This document shows positions 1 through 10,411 of a stretch of DNA of 64,000 bases, piece after piece. Within the stretch, counting starts at the first letter, position 1. Every line of letters begins with the position of its first letter. Origin of the DNA: Brachyhypopomus gauderio (taxonomy: Eukaryota; Chordata; Actinopteri; Gymnotiformes; Hypopomidae); assembly GCF_052324685.1 (NCBI RefSeq), contig NW_027506902.1, forward strand, positions 150,001-214,000. The letters run 5' to 3'. Made by a program: the position numbers and the translations under genes. The notes under the pieces were generated by a model. It ran no database searches. It saw nothing but the letters and a program-made list of their open reading frames with translations, and had not been told where the DNA came from.

Positions 1-2175
1 GTTTTTTTTTTTTTTTTAATGGCCCACCTCCACACCCCCACCATCTTTGGAGGACAACTTTGTTTTTATGTAAAGTTCAAATGACAATTATAACAATTAT
101 GTTTAATATAGTGATAACAATATGCAATGTGATAATTATTGGGGTTAGGCGGACCAAGAAAAGAGGAGAAGAGAAAGAATAAAAAGGGAAAAGACAAGGG
201 CAGGGGGAAAATAAATAAATAAATAAATATAAAACACAACCACCAGATGTTGCAGGTTGTGTATGGATGTTGCAGGTTGTGTATGGATGTTGCAGGTTTT
301 TTTTTTTTTTTTTTTAATGGCCCACCTCCACCATCTTTGGAGGACAACTTTTTTTATGTAAAGTTCAAATGACAATTATAACAATTATGTATAATATAGT
401 GATAACAATATACAAAGTGATAATTATTGGGGTTAGGTGGACCAAGAAAAGAGGGGAGAGAAAGAATAAAAAGGGAAAATACAAGGGCAGGGAAAAAAAT
501 TAAATAAATAAATAAATAAATATAAAACAACCACCAGATGTTGCAGGTTGTGTATGGATGTTGCAGGTTTTTTTTTTTTTTATGCCCCACCTCTTTTTAT
601 GTAAAGTTCAAATGACAATTATAACAATTATGTATAATATAGTGATAATATGCAAAGTTATAATTATTGGGGTTAGGTGGAGTTTGCCGGTTGTGTTGGT
701 GTTGCAACACCAACTGTAAACTGAAACTCAACCGTAGACACTCGGGAGAAAATAGAACACAAAATGCGGAAAAATCAACGCATAAAAAGCAAAACTCACC
801 CGTAGTGAGAGGGGATAAAAATAACAAAGGCAACTCAAAAGACACCGAAAAAATTCGTCCCTACAGGCAAAAATGCCGCAACAAAACAAAACCACCAGAT
901 GTTGCAGGTTGTGTATGGATGTTGCATGCATGTGTATGGATGTTGCAGGTTTTTTTTTTTTTTTTAATGGCCCACCTCCACACCCCCACCAACTTTGGAG
1001 GACAACTTTGTTTTTATGTAAAGTTCAAATGACAATTATAACAATTATGTATAATATAGTGATAACAATATGCAAAGTGATAATTATTGGGGTTAGGTGG
1101 ACCAAGAAAAGAGGGGAGAGAAAGAATAAAAAGGGAAAATACAAGGGCAGGGAAAAAAATAAAATAAATAAATAAGTAAATAAATATAAAACACAACCAC
1201 CAGATATTGCAAGTTGTGTATGGATGTTGCAGGTTGTGTATGGATGTTGCAGGTTTTTTTTTTTTTTTTTTTTTAATGGCCCACCTCCACCATCTTTGGA
1301 GGACAACTTTTTTTTATGTAAAGTTCAAATGACAATTATAACAATTATGTATAATATAGTGATAACAATATACAAAGTGATAATTATTGGGGTTAGGTGG
1401 ACCAAGAAAAGAGGGGAGAGAAAGAATAAAAAGGGAAAATACAAGGGCAGGGAAAAAAATTAATTAAATAAATAAATAAATATAATTTATTATTGCAGGT
1501 TGTGTATGGATGTTGCAGGTTTTTTTTTTTTTTATGCCCCACCTCTTTTTATGTAAAGTTCAAATGACAATTATAACAATTATGTATAATATAGTGATAA
1601 TATGCAAAGTGATAATTATTGGGGTTAGGTGGAGGTTGCCGGTTGTGTTGGTGTTGCAACACCAACTGTAAACTGAAACTCAACCGTAGACACTCGGGAG
1701 AAAATAGAACACAAAATGCGGAAAAATCAACGCATAAAAAGCAAAACTCACCCGTAGTGAGAGGGGATAAAAATAACAAAGGCAACTCAAAAGACACCGA
1801 AAAAACTCGTCCCTACAGGCAAAAATGCCGCAACAAAACAAAACCACCAGATGTTGCAGGTTGTGTATGGATGTTGCATGCATGTGTATGGATGTTGCAG
1901 GTTTTTTTTTTTTTTTTTTAATGGCCCACCTCCACACCCCCACCAACTTTGGAGGACAACTTTGTTTTTATGTAAAGTTCAAATGACAATTATAACAATT
2001 ATGTATAATATAGTGATAACAATATGCAAAGTGATAATTATTGGGGTTAGGTGGACCAAGAAAAGAGGGGAGAGAAAGAATAAAAAGGGAAAATACAAGG
2101 GCAGGGAAAAAAATAAAATAAATAAATTAATATAAAACACAACCACCAGATGTTGCAGGTTGTGTATAGATGTTG

Positions 2176-2216
<41 letters not shown>

Positions 2217-2760
2217 GGCCCACCTCCACCCCCCCCCCCCCCCCCCAATCTTTGGAGGACAACTTTGTTTTTATGTAAAGTTCAAATGACAATTATAACA
2301 ATTATGTATAATATAGTGATAACAGTATGCAAAGTGATAATTATCGGGGTTAGGTGGACCAAGAAAAGAGGAGAAGAGAAAGATTAAAAAGGGAAAAGAC
2401 AAGGGCAGGGGGAAAAAAATAAATAAATAAATAAAAAACACAACCACCAGATGTTGCAGGTTGTGTATGGATGTTGCAGGTTGTGTATGGATGTTGCAGG
2501 TTGTGTATGGAGTTATGGAGTTTGCCGGTTGTGTATGGAGCTTGCCGGTTGTGTTGGTGTTGCAACACCAACTGTAAACTGAAACTCAACCGTAGACACT
2601 CGGGAGAAAATAGAACACAAAATGCGGAAAAATCAACGCATAAAAAGCAAAACTCACCCGTAGTGAGAGGGGATAAAAATAACAAAGGCAACTCAAAAGA
2701 CACGGAAAAAACTCGTCGCTACAGGCAAAAATGCCGCAACAAAAAAAAACCTTCCCAAAA
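1..2760. repeat. Composite long-unit tandem array (about 250-bp units, about 955-bp higher-order period)
   Basis: A unit of about 250 bp recurs. It has a poly-T run, then GGCCCACCTCCA, an AT-rich core, GGGGTTAGGTGGACC, an A/G-rich stretch and a (AAAT)n tail, and ends in one or two copies of a TGTATGGATGTTGCAGGT minisatellite unit. Every second or third unit is instead joined to a block starting GTGTTGCAACACCAACTG (about 700-890, 1,650-1,845, 2,545-2,750). Equivalent points lie about 952-959 bp apart (66 and 1,025; 597 and 1,549; 667 and 1,619). Open frames here are only repeat translations. Confidence 0.85.
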
Positions 2761-2995
2761 TAAATGAATAACAGATAGGAAGAGAAACAGATGGAGGAAA
2801 ACTTGAGATAGGCCAGGTAGTGGCGCAGGAGATAGTAACTCGAATAAGGGATTTGCAAGAGAAATGTAAAGAGAGAGATAGGTGGTGAGACACCTTACAA
2901 CACAGCACAACGGTAGAGAAAGCAGAGAAGGGCTAAAGTCGTACCGGCATGACCAAAAGGAATCAGCAATGATCCGTCTCCACAAGCATCCTTAA
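2545..2995 (+). repeat. Dispersed repeat family R, plus-strand copy
   Basis: This block contains CGGAAAAATCAACGCATAAA, then CCTTCCCAAAATAAATGAAT, AAAACTTGAGATAGGCCAGG, a GGCGCAGGAG-like box and GGTGGTGAGACACCTTA. The same order recurs at 15,795-16,400 on the plus strand and at 6,715-7,350 on the minus strand. The first part alone is repeated at about 700-890 and 1,650-1,845. No clear coding potential is seen. It could be a non-autonomous LTR or DNA element; I cannot classify it. Confidence 0.7.
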
Positions 2996-5900
2996 GTTGC
3001 AGGCTGTGTGTGGGTGTTGCAGGCTGTGTATGGAGGTTGTGTATGGAGGTTGCAGGTTGTGTTGCAGGTTGTGTGTGGGTGGGTGTTGCAGGTTGTGTGT
3101 GGGTGGGTGTTGCAGGTTGTGTGTGGGTGGGTGTTGCAGGTGGTGTATGGATGTTGCAGGAGGTGTATGGATGTTGCAGGTGGTGTAGTGTTGGTGTTGC
3201 AGGTGGTGTAGTGTATGGATGTCGGAGGTTGTGTTGGTGTTGGAGGTTGTGTTGGTTTTGGAGGTTGTGTATGGAGGTTGTATTGGTGATGGAGGTTGTG
3301 TTGGTGATGGAGGTTGAGTAGGTGTTGGAGGTTGTGTATGGAGGTTGTGTTGGTGTTGCAGGTTGTGTATGGAGGTTGTGTTGGTGTTGCAGGTTGTGTA
3401 TGGAGGTTGCAGGTTGGTGTTGGAGGTTGCAGGTTGGTGTTGGAGGTTGTGTATGGAGGTTGTGTTGGTGTTGCAGGTTGTGTATGGAGGTTGTGTTGGT
3501 GATGGAGGTTGTGTATGGAGGTTGTGTTGGTGATGGAGGTTGTGTATGAAGGTTGTGTTGGTGATGGAGGTTGTGTATGGAGGTTGTGTTGGTGATGGAG
3601 GATGTGTTGGTGATGGAGGTTGTGTATGGAGGTTGTGTTGGTGTTGCAGGTTGTGTATGGAGGTTGTGCTGGTGATGGAGGTTGTGTATGGAGGTTGCAG
3701 GTTGTGTATGGAGGTTGCAGGTTGTGTATGGAGGTTGTGTTGTGTTGGTGTTGCAGGTTGTGTCGATGTTGCAGGTTGTGTGTCGATGTCGGAGGTTGTG
3801 TTGGTGTCGGAGGTTGTGTTGTTGTTTGTGTATGGGTGTCGGAGGTTGTGTATGGGTGTCGTGTATGGGTGTCGCAGGTGGTGTATGGGTGTCGCAGGTG
3901 GTGTATGGGTGTCGCAGGTGGTGTATCGGTGTCGCAGGTGGTGTATCGGTGTCGCAGGTGGTGTATCGGTGTCGCAGGTGGTGTATCGGTGTCGCAGGTG
4001 GTGTATCGGTGTCGCAGGTGGTGTATCGGTGTCGCAGGTGGTGTTGTGTATGGATGTCGGAGGTTGTGTTGGTGATGGAGGTTGTGTATGAAGGTTGTGT
4101 TGGTGATGGAGGTTGTGTATGGAGGTTGTGTTGGTGATGGAGGATGTGTTGGTGATGGAGGTTGTGTATGGAGGTTGTGTTGGTGTTGCAGGTTGTGTAT
4201 GGAGGTTGTGCTGGTGATGGAGGTTGTGTATGGAGGTTGCAGGTTGTGTATGGAGGTTGCAGGTTGTGTATGGAGGTTGTGTTGTGTTGGTGTTGCAGGT
4301 TGTGTTGCAAGTTGTGTCGATGTTGCAGGTTGTGTGTCGATGTCGGAGGTTGTGTTGGTGTCGGAGGTTGTGTTGGTGTCGGAGGTTGTGTTGTTGTTTG
4401 TGTATGGGTGTCGGAAGTTGTGTATGGGTGTCGTGTATGGGTGTCGCAGGTGGTGTATGGGTGTTGCAGGTGGTGTATGGGTGTCGCAGGTGGTGTATGG
4501 GTGTCGCAGGTGGTGTATGGGTGTCGCAGGTGGTGTATGGGTGTCGCAGGTGGTGTATGGGTGTCGCAGGTGGTGTATGGGTGTCGCAGGTGGTGTATGG
4601 TGTCGGAGGTTGTGTATGGGTGTCGGAGGTTGTGTATGGGTGTCGGAGGTTGTGTCGGAGGTTGTGTATGGATGTCGGAGGTTGTGTTGGAGGTTGTGTA
4701 TGGGTGTCGCAGGTTGTGTATGGAGGTCACAGGTTGTGTATGGGTGTCGGAAGTTGCAGGTTGTGTATGGGTGTCGGAGGTTGTGTATGGGTGTCAGAGG
4801 TTGTGTATGGGTGTCGGAGGTTGTGTCGGAGGTTGTGTATGGGTGTCGGAGGTTGTGTCGGAGGTTGTGTATGGGTGTCGGAGGTTGTGTATGGGTGTCG
4901 GAGGTTGTGTCGGAGGTGGTGTATGGGTGTCGCAGGTGGTGTATGGGTGTCGCAGGTGGTGTATCGGTGTCGCAGGTGGTGTATCGGTGTCGCAGGTGGT
5001 GTATCGGTGTCGCAGGTGGTGTTGTGTATGGATGTCGGAGGTTGTGTTGGTGAGGGAGGTTGTGTATGAAGGTTGTGTTGGTGATGGAGGTTGTGTATGG
5101 AGGTTGTGTTGGTGATGGAGGATGTGTTGGTGATGGAGGTTGTGTATGGAGGTTGTGTTGGTGTTGCAGGTTGTGTATGGAGGTTGTGCTGGTGATGGAG
5201 GTTGTGTATGGAGGTTGCAGGTTGTGTATGGAGGTTGCAGGTTGTGTTGTGTTGGTGTTGCAGGTTGTGTTGCAAGTTGTGTCGATGTTGCAGGTTGTGT
5301 GTCGATGTCGGAGGTTGTGTTGGTGTTTGTGTATGGGTGTCGGAGGTTGTGTATGGGTGTCGTGTATGGGTGTCTCAGGTGGTGTATGGGTGTCGCAGGT
5401 GGTGTATCGATGTCGCAGGTGGTGTATCGGTGTCGCAGGTGGTGTTGTGTATGGATGTCGGAGCTTGTGTTGGTGTCGGAGGTTGTGTATGGGTGTTGGA
5501 GGTTGTGTATGGGTGTTGGAGGTTGTCTTGTGTATGGATGTCGGAGGTTGTGTTGCAGGTGGTGTATGGGTGTCGCAGGTGGTGTATGGGTGTCGGAGGT
5601 TGTGTATGGGTGTCGGAGGTTGTGTATGGGTGTCGGAGGTTGTGTCGGAGGTGGTGTATGGGTGTCGGAGGTGGTGTATGGGTGTTGGAGGTGGTGTATG
5701 GGTGTCGGAGGTGGTGTATGGGTGTCGGAGGTTGTGTTGGAGGTGGTGTATGGGTGTCGCAGGTGGTGTATGGGTGTCGCAGGTGGTGTATCGGTGTCGC
5801 AGGTGGTGTATGGGTGTCGCAGGTGGTGTATGGGTGTCGCAGGTGGTGTATGGGTGTCGCAGGTGGTGTATCGGTGTCGCAGGTGGTGTATCGGTGTCGC

Positions 5901-6415
5901 AGGTGGTGTATCGGTGTCGCAGGTGGTGTTGCAGGTGGTGTTGCAGGTGGTGTTGTGTATGGATGTCGGAGGTTGTGTTGGTGTTGGAGCTTGTGTTGGT
6001 GGTTGTGTATGGAGGTTGTGTATGGAGGTTGCAGGTTAGGGTTCGGGTTAGGGTGAGGTTGTGTTGGAGGTTGTGTATGGGTGTTGGGAGGTTGTGTATG
6101 GGTGTTGGGAGGTTGTGTATGGGTGTTGGGAGGTTGTGTATGGATGTCGGAGGTTGTGTTGTGTATGGATGTCGGAGGTTGTGTTGGAGGTGGTGTATGG
6201 AGGTTGCAGGTGGTGTATGGATGTTGCAGGTGGTGTATGGATGTTGCAGGTGGTGTATCGATTTCAGAGGTGGTGTATGGGTGTCGGAGGTTGTGTATGG
6301 GTGTCGGAGGTTGTGTCGCAGGTGGTGTATGGGTGTCGCAGGTGGTGTATCGATGTTGCAGGTGGTGTATCGATGTTGCAGGTGATGTATCGATGTTGCC
6401 GGTGGTGTTGTGTAT
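2996..6415. repeat. 20-bp GT-rich minisatellite with higher-order repeats
   Basis: The core unit in the purest stretch is TGTATGGGTGTCGCAGGTGG, repeated with exact 20-bp spacing (for example 4,440-4,600). Variants carry TTGGTGATGGAGG, GGTTGCAGG or GTGTCGGAGG. A long mixed segment recurs starting near 3,540, 4,082 and 5,060, so the array also has a higher-order period of about 540-980 bp. Because 20 is not a multiple of 3 and the plus strand lacks stops, long open frames appear in several frames. They are not genes. Confidence 0.95.
6408..6415. repeat. Target-site duplication, left copy (TTGTGTAT)
   Basis: TTGTGTAT directly precedes TAGGGGTGGG and is repeated exactly at 7,706-7,713 after the element end. 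An 8-bp duplication is typical of hAT elements. Confidence 0.8.
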
Positions 6416-7705
6416 TAGGGGTGGGAATCGTTTACTATCTCACGATTCGATTCGATTCCGATTTTGGGGGCCACAATTCAATTCAAAAATCGATTTTCGA
6501 TTCAAAACGATTTTCGATTCAAAAAACGATTTGATTTATAAAAATGTCTGCTTCAGTCTATAAAATCTGCATGATCTACTACAGTCTGCTTTGCAAGACA
6601 GAACGACAAATACAGAAAATTAAGTGTCTTTCACATTTAATTAACAAAAATTAAGTGCTTTGGTAAAATAAAATGGCTTTTGTTGTTACCAAAATTCTTG
6701 AGCTTCATTTTGCGAGCTGTCAAGGCTGGCTCGGATGCAGTTCCCCCAGCCGTCGCTAGGGGCACCCACCAGAGTCAGTCCCAGACTAAACCGACGTAAC
6801 CGTACGTTCTCAGCCAGTCTCTGCTTTCTCTGTGATTGCTTATCGTTTAATGGTGTCTCGCCACCTCTCTGTTATGCTTTCTCTTTACTTATTCGAGTAT
6901 CTCAGGCGTCGCTTCCTGACCCATCTCAAGTTTTCCCAATCCTGTATGTCTTCCTATCCGTTTTGCCTTTATTTTTGGGAAGGGTTTTATTTTGCTGCAG
7001 CGTTTTTTGCCAGTTACTTCTGCTGGTGTCCTTGATTTCGTTTTCGCGTTGCATTTATCCGCGCTGTTTTTTAGTTACTGTTGTTGTTTTGTTTCTTCCT
7101 CCCGTCTCACTACGGTTGAGTGTTATTTTTCACGCGTTGTATTTTCCGCATTGGTTTTTTGTTTCTATTTACTCCGTGCCCTCACGGTTTTGCTTTCTAT
7201 TCTCTTGTGCGTTAAGTCTTCCGTGTTGTTTTGTTTGTTCGTTCTGGGTCGCTGTGCGTGTTTCCCTCTCGCTAATACATTTGACGAATGTCAAACGTCT
7301 TGCTCTTGCGAGCCGGCACTTGGGTCCATCCTTCTCTATATTATTTCTCAACCTTCTCTATATTAACGCTCCCGTGCTCACCGCGTTACACAAGCCTTGC
7401 ACACGAGCTACATTGTGTCCAGTTCGGTCTTCCCCGGCATTCGGTAAAAACCAAAATGAACCCATATTTTTGCCTTAAATGAAGACCGGACAGGTTGAAT
7501 ATCTCTTTCCTCCATCTGTTTTGAACCTTTTCTGCGCATGAGTGTGTCCCAGAACCTGCTGCGTAAAGTATCGCGTAATTTTGTAATTGCATAACGCGAG
7601 ACTTCACCACGACTTAGAATCGATTTTGGGACATTTAAAATCGATTCTGAATCGTAGTGAATGAGAATCGATTTTTGATATATTTGATTTTTTGGCACAC
7701 CTCTA
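6416..7705. mobile_element. hAT-like non-autonomous element inserted in the minisatellite
   Basis: The 1,290-bp insertion starts TAGGGGTGGGAATCG and ends GGCACACCTCTA, giving short imperfect terminal inverted repeats (TAGGGGTG and TAGAGGTG). It is flanked by a perfect 8-bp duplication made of minisatellite sequence. Subterminal regions are full of AATCGATTTT-type motifs in both orientations. No transposase is visible, and the middle holds a minus-strand copy of repeat family R. An 8-bp duplication could also fit the P superfamily, but hAT is likelier. Confidence 0.8.
6715..7350 (-). repeat. Dispersed repeat family R, minus-strand copy nested in the hAT-like element
   Basis: Read on the minus strand this carries CCTTCCCAAAAATAAAGGCA, an AAAACTTGAGATGGGTCAGG box, GGTGGCGAGACACCATTAAA and a terminal CCGAGCCAGCCTTGACA. 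These are in the same order as the copies at 2,545-2,995 and 15,795-16,400. It lies wholly within 6,416-7,705. Confidence 0.65.
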
Positions 7706-8295
7706 TTGTGTATGGATGTCGGAGGTTGTGTTGGTGTTGGAGGTTGTGTTGGTGTTGGAGGTTGTGTTGTATGGGTGTTGGAGGTTGTGTTGGAGGTTGT
7801 GTTTCGATGTTGCAGGTTGTGTGTCGATGTCGGAGGTTGTGTATGGATGTCGGAGGTTGTGTATGGATGTCGGAGGTTGTGTATGGATGTCGGAGGTGGT
7901 GTATGGATGTCGGAGGTGGTGTATGGATGTCGGAGGTGGTGTATGGATGTCGGAGGTGGTGTGTTGGTGTTGCAGGTGGTGTGTTGGTGTTGCAGGTGGT
8001 GTGTTGGTGTTGCAGGTGGTGTGTTGGTGTTGCAGGTGGTGTGTTGGTGGTTGTGTATGGAGGTTGTGTATGGAGGTTGCAGGTTAGGGTTAGGGTTAGG
8101 GTGAGGTTGTGTTGGAGGTCGTGTATTGGTGTTGGAGGTTGTGTTGATGTTGCAGGTGGTGTTGGAGGTTGTGTTGTGTATGGATGTCGGAGGTTGTGTC
8201 GGAGGTTGTGTATGGAGGTTGCAGGTTGTGTATGGGTGTCGGAGGTTGTGTATGGAGGTTGCAGGTTGTGTATGGGTGTCGGAGGTTGTGTTTGG
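7706..8295. repeat. 20-bp minisatellite, right-hand portion
   Basis: The array of 2,996-6,415 resumes immediately after the insertion, with units such as TGTATGGATGTCGGAGGTGG and GTGTTGGTGTTGCAGGTGGT. It ends against unique sequence at about 8,295. Confidence 0.9.
8082..8102 (+). repeat. Short interstitial telomere-like repeat
   Basis: Three to four TTAGGG units sit inside the minisatellite between GGTTGCAGG and GTGAGGTTGTG. A degenerate version with one TTCGGG unit occupies the equivalent place at about 6,035-6,055. Confidence 0.75.
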
Positions 8296-8301
8296 GCGTA
8301 C

Positions 8302-8356
8302 CTGAATCGTTGGCCTGCCCCACTCCTCCTCTGCTCTGGATCTGGCCCAGTCTGGC
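8302..8356 (-). CDS. Possible third exon of the minus-strand coiled-coil gene
   Basis: This 55-base open segment has an acceptor (CGTCTAG) and a donor (GTACGC) on the minus strand. Its phase fits the end of the exon at 8,475-8,590, with one base completing the split arginine codon. The peptide is rich in Arg, Glu and Trp. It does not look like the corresponding myomegalin region, so it may be a chance open stretch. Low confidence. Confidence 0.22.
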
Positions 8357-8411
8357 CTAGACGGAGGTGTTCCAGTGTGCCAACTCCAACTGTAGTGCCT
8401 GTAGTGCCACT

Positions 8412-8412
8412 A

Positions 8413-8440
<28 letters not shown>
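8412..8440. repeat. (CA)n microsatellite
   Basis: A run of about 14 CA dinucleotides followed by (CAGA)3, in the putative intron between the two lowest minus-strand exons. Confidence 0.95.
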
Positions 8441-8443
<3 letters not shown>

Positions 8444-8474
8444 GACAGATAGAGGGAGAGAGGGTTATCCTCAC

Positions 8475-8590
8475 CGGTCCTGCTCTTTCACAGCTCGGAC
8501 CAGGTTGGAATACAGTTGCTGCTCCGCCCTCAGCACACGGTTCAGCTCGGTCTGCTCCAGACGCAGGTCACACAGAGATGGCACTACCTG
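8475..8590 (-). CDS. Coiled-coil exon, myomegalin/CDK5RAP2-like
   Basis: This minus-strand exon has an acceptor TTTTGACCCCAG and a donor GTGAGG. It encodes about 38 residues including LRLEQTELNRVLRAEQQLYS, a leucine/glutamate/glutamine-rich helix. From knowledge of the family, human myomegalin (PDE4DIP) has a very similar run ending in AERQLYSSLVK, so this is probably a fragment of a pde4dip or cdk5rap2 homologue. These are large centrosome/Golgi scaffold proteins. The upstream exon at 8,712-8,852 joins it in phase 0. The rest of such a large gene is not recognisable here, so the fragment may be a relic or may continue past the minisatellite. Paralogue not resolved. Confidence 0.6.
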
Positions 8591-8711
8591 CTGGGGTCAA
8601 AAGGCCCACGTCAGAGGTCACCACTTATTAAGGGCAAAAATGTCATTAAGGAGGAAGAATGTGTCCAGGTATATGCGCATGCGTATGTGTGTGTGTGTGT
8701 GAGAGAGAGAC

Positions 8712-8852
8712 CTGCTGGCTATCTCCTCCGATGATGGTCCTCTCTCTCTGGGGAAGGGAGTGGAAGCTCTTCTCTTCCCCAGGCTGCGAGTGCCCGTCCT
8801 GGGCTGCAGACAGCTGCCTCTCGCCCCTCTGTGTCAAACGATCCTGGAGCTC
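8712..8852 (-). CDS. Upstream exon of the same minus-strand coiled-coil gene
   Basis: An open segment of 141 bases (47 codons, phase 0 at both ends) follows an acceptor (CCCTCATAG) on the minus strand. The product begins ELQDRLTQRGERQLSAAQDG and ends with a TIIGGDSQQ segment. Its donor would be GTCTCT, which is weak and merges into a GA/CA-rich tract. Phase agreement and the charged, helix-like beginning support pairing with the exon at 8,475-8,590. No further upstream exon is recognisable. Confidence 0.45.
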
Positions 8853-8859
8853 CTATGAG

Positions 8860-10258
8860 GGAGTAGAGCATAGGTTAAAGCAAGAAATTTTCATTTGACT
8901 GAAATTTTTTCCTGGCAAAAGACAATGCCAGCAATTACTGACAATGTGGTGTAGTTGGGACAAGGCCTCTTTTGCCTAATTCTACACAATAAACACATTT
9001 ATAAAGTATATTTATCTAAACAGCCTGTGTAAGGAGAGAAGAGAGAATCTATGAAGCAACAAAATGCAACACCTGAGCAATAAATGTACATAAATGTTTA
9101 TATAATGGAGTTATCTGGGGGTGCTCTTCCAGAAAATTATTTAAAGATCAAGTCAAATTTAGTGAATCCTGGTGAGTTTTAAAAGGTATGAAGCTCTCTT
9201 GTTTTTATCAGATTCACTATCGCAAAAACATAAGCCGTAAGATTACCTGCTTTAAGTAGGTATGTTACAAAAAAATTAAATATCCAAAAATGGCAAATTA
9301 AATCACACCACTGGATAGAGCTTTTAAATACAAACAGAACAACACCATCCATGTTAAGCCCTCTGAAACATCCAATTTCAACTTATACAGATACTGCAAA
9401 CACACACAGAACACACAAACACACCTCTACATGGAGCTACTGTGTATAAAAAGCACATACAAATACTTTCATTCACCTAAAATAAAATAGCTCTAATAAT
9501 GGGCTTATTTACAGGCTAATACTCGCACGCTCACAGAGAGAGAGAGAAAACAGTCTGTTCCTTCTTATGTTCTTAATGTTGTAGGGGATACTATACTCAA
9601 GGCAGACAGAGGTGCATGAATAACTAGTAAATGGTTTGTGTGTGTGTGTGTGTAAGAGAACAGAAAAAGCAGGGCAACAAACAGCTGGACTGATGACTGG
9701 ACCCAAGCAGTGAACACCACACACCATTACCCCCAATACTCCACACATATGAGGACGGTGCAGCCTTTAGAAACACTGCATAATTACCCAGAATTCCTTC
9801 ACACACTATAAAATGGAGACCCTTTTTAAACCTCACCTCAAGCAATGGAATAACTGCTGCTTCCCTTGAAACAAACACAACCAATTTTGCACATGGCTGA
9901 AAATATACAGCAATGTGGATATTCCCCAAGGACATGTGGAAATACAGAGCTGCATTATGACTAGTCAAACACGTATGTCTTGGTGGGGAACTTGGGTAAT
10001 GTAGTCCCCAATACAGGTACTGGGATTTATATGCATGTGTTTCTGTGGAAGACCATGAGAGTGTGTGTGTGAGCAAGTCTGCATGTTCAAATGCTTGTGT
10101 GTCTTCAGGACTCCCCAGATCAAACAGTAGGAATTTTATCAGTGAATGTGTAAATTTGTGTGCGTGTGAAGGAGAGTGAGAGAAAGAAACAAAGAAAAAA
10201 AAGAGAGTCTGTGCGAGCCTCTCTTGGCTCAGATAGCAGTGTTTCGCTTATTGCGCGC

Positions 10259-10299
<41 letters not shown>

Positions 10300-10340
10300 A
10301 AGGCGTAGAGCGCACACACACACACACTCCATTAGCCACA
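8860..10340. other. Gene-poor AT-rich interval
   Basis: No coding feature with homology was recognised. One minus-strand open segment with plausible splice sites lies at 9,837-9,896 (60 bases). It encodes PCAKLVVFVSREAAVIPLLE and would be in phase with the signal-peptide-like segment at 10,349-10,411, but I cannot tie it to any family. Confidence 0.4.
10253..10297. repeat. (GC)4(GT)n microsatellite
   Basis: Alternating purine-pyrimidine tract GCGCGCGC followed by about 18 GT units. Confidence 0.95.
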
Positions 10341-10348
10341 TTAGTCAC

Positions 10349-10411
10349 CTGTTCCTCACATCCTTCAAAGATCAGGGTTAGGAACAGCAGGGTAACGCAG
10401 ACTACTGCCAT
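10349..10411 (-). CDS. Signal-peptide-like candidate first exon
   Basis: On the minus strand an ATG opens 21 codons ending at a GTGACT donor. The peptide is MAVVCVTLLFLTLIFEGCEE plus Q: a hydrophobic core followed by a small/acidic cleavage-like region. The sequence upstream on the minus strand (10,412-10,640) is relatively CpG-rich, as a promoter might be. I do not recognise the protein, and no following exon is convincing. It may be chance. Confidence 0.2.

Noticed and set aside
2895..4730. A 611-codon minus-strand open frame rich in Thr, Pro, Gln, His and Asn
   Set aside because: It is the translation of the 20-bp minisatellite, whose units lack stops; similar long frames exist in other frames and on the plus strand.
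2996..6415. CRISPR-like regular repeat spacing
   Set aside because: The units are contiguous tandem copies with no unique spacers, and the window is clearly a vertebrate nuclear genome.
6735..7478. 247-codon hydrophobic plus-strand open frame
   Set aside because: It lies across a minus-strand copy of dispersed repeat R inside a hAT-like element, with no recognisable family and no splice or start support.
8302..10411. One gene joining the signal-peptide-like segment at 10,349-10,411 to the coiled-coil exons at 8,302-8,852
   Set aside because: The phases would fit, but myomegalin-family proteins have no signal peptide, so the two are kept apart.
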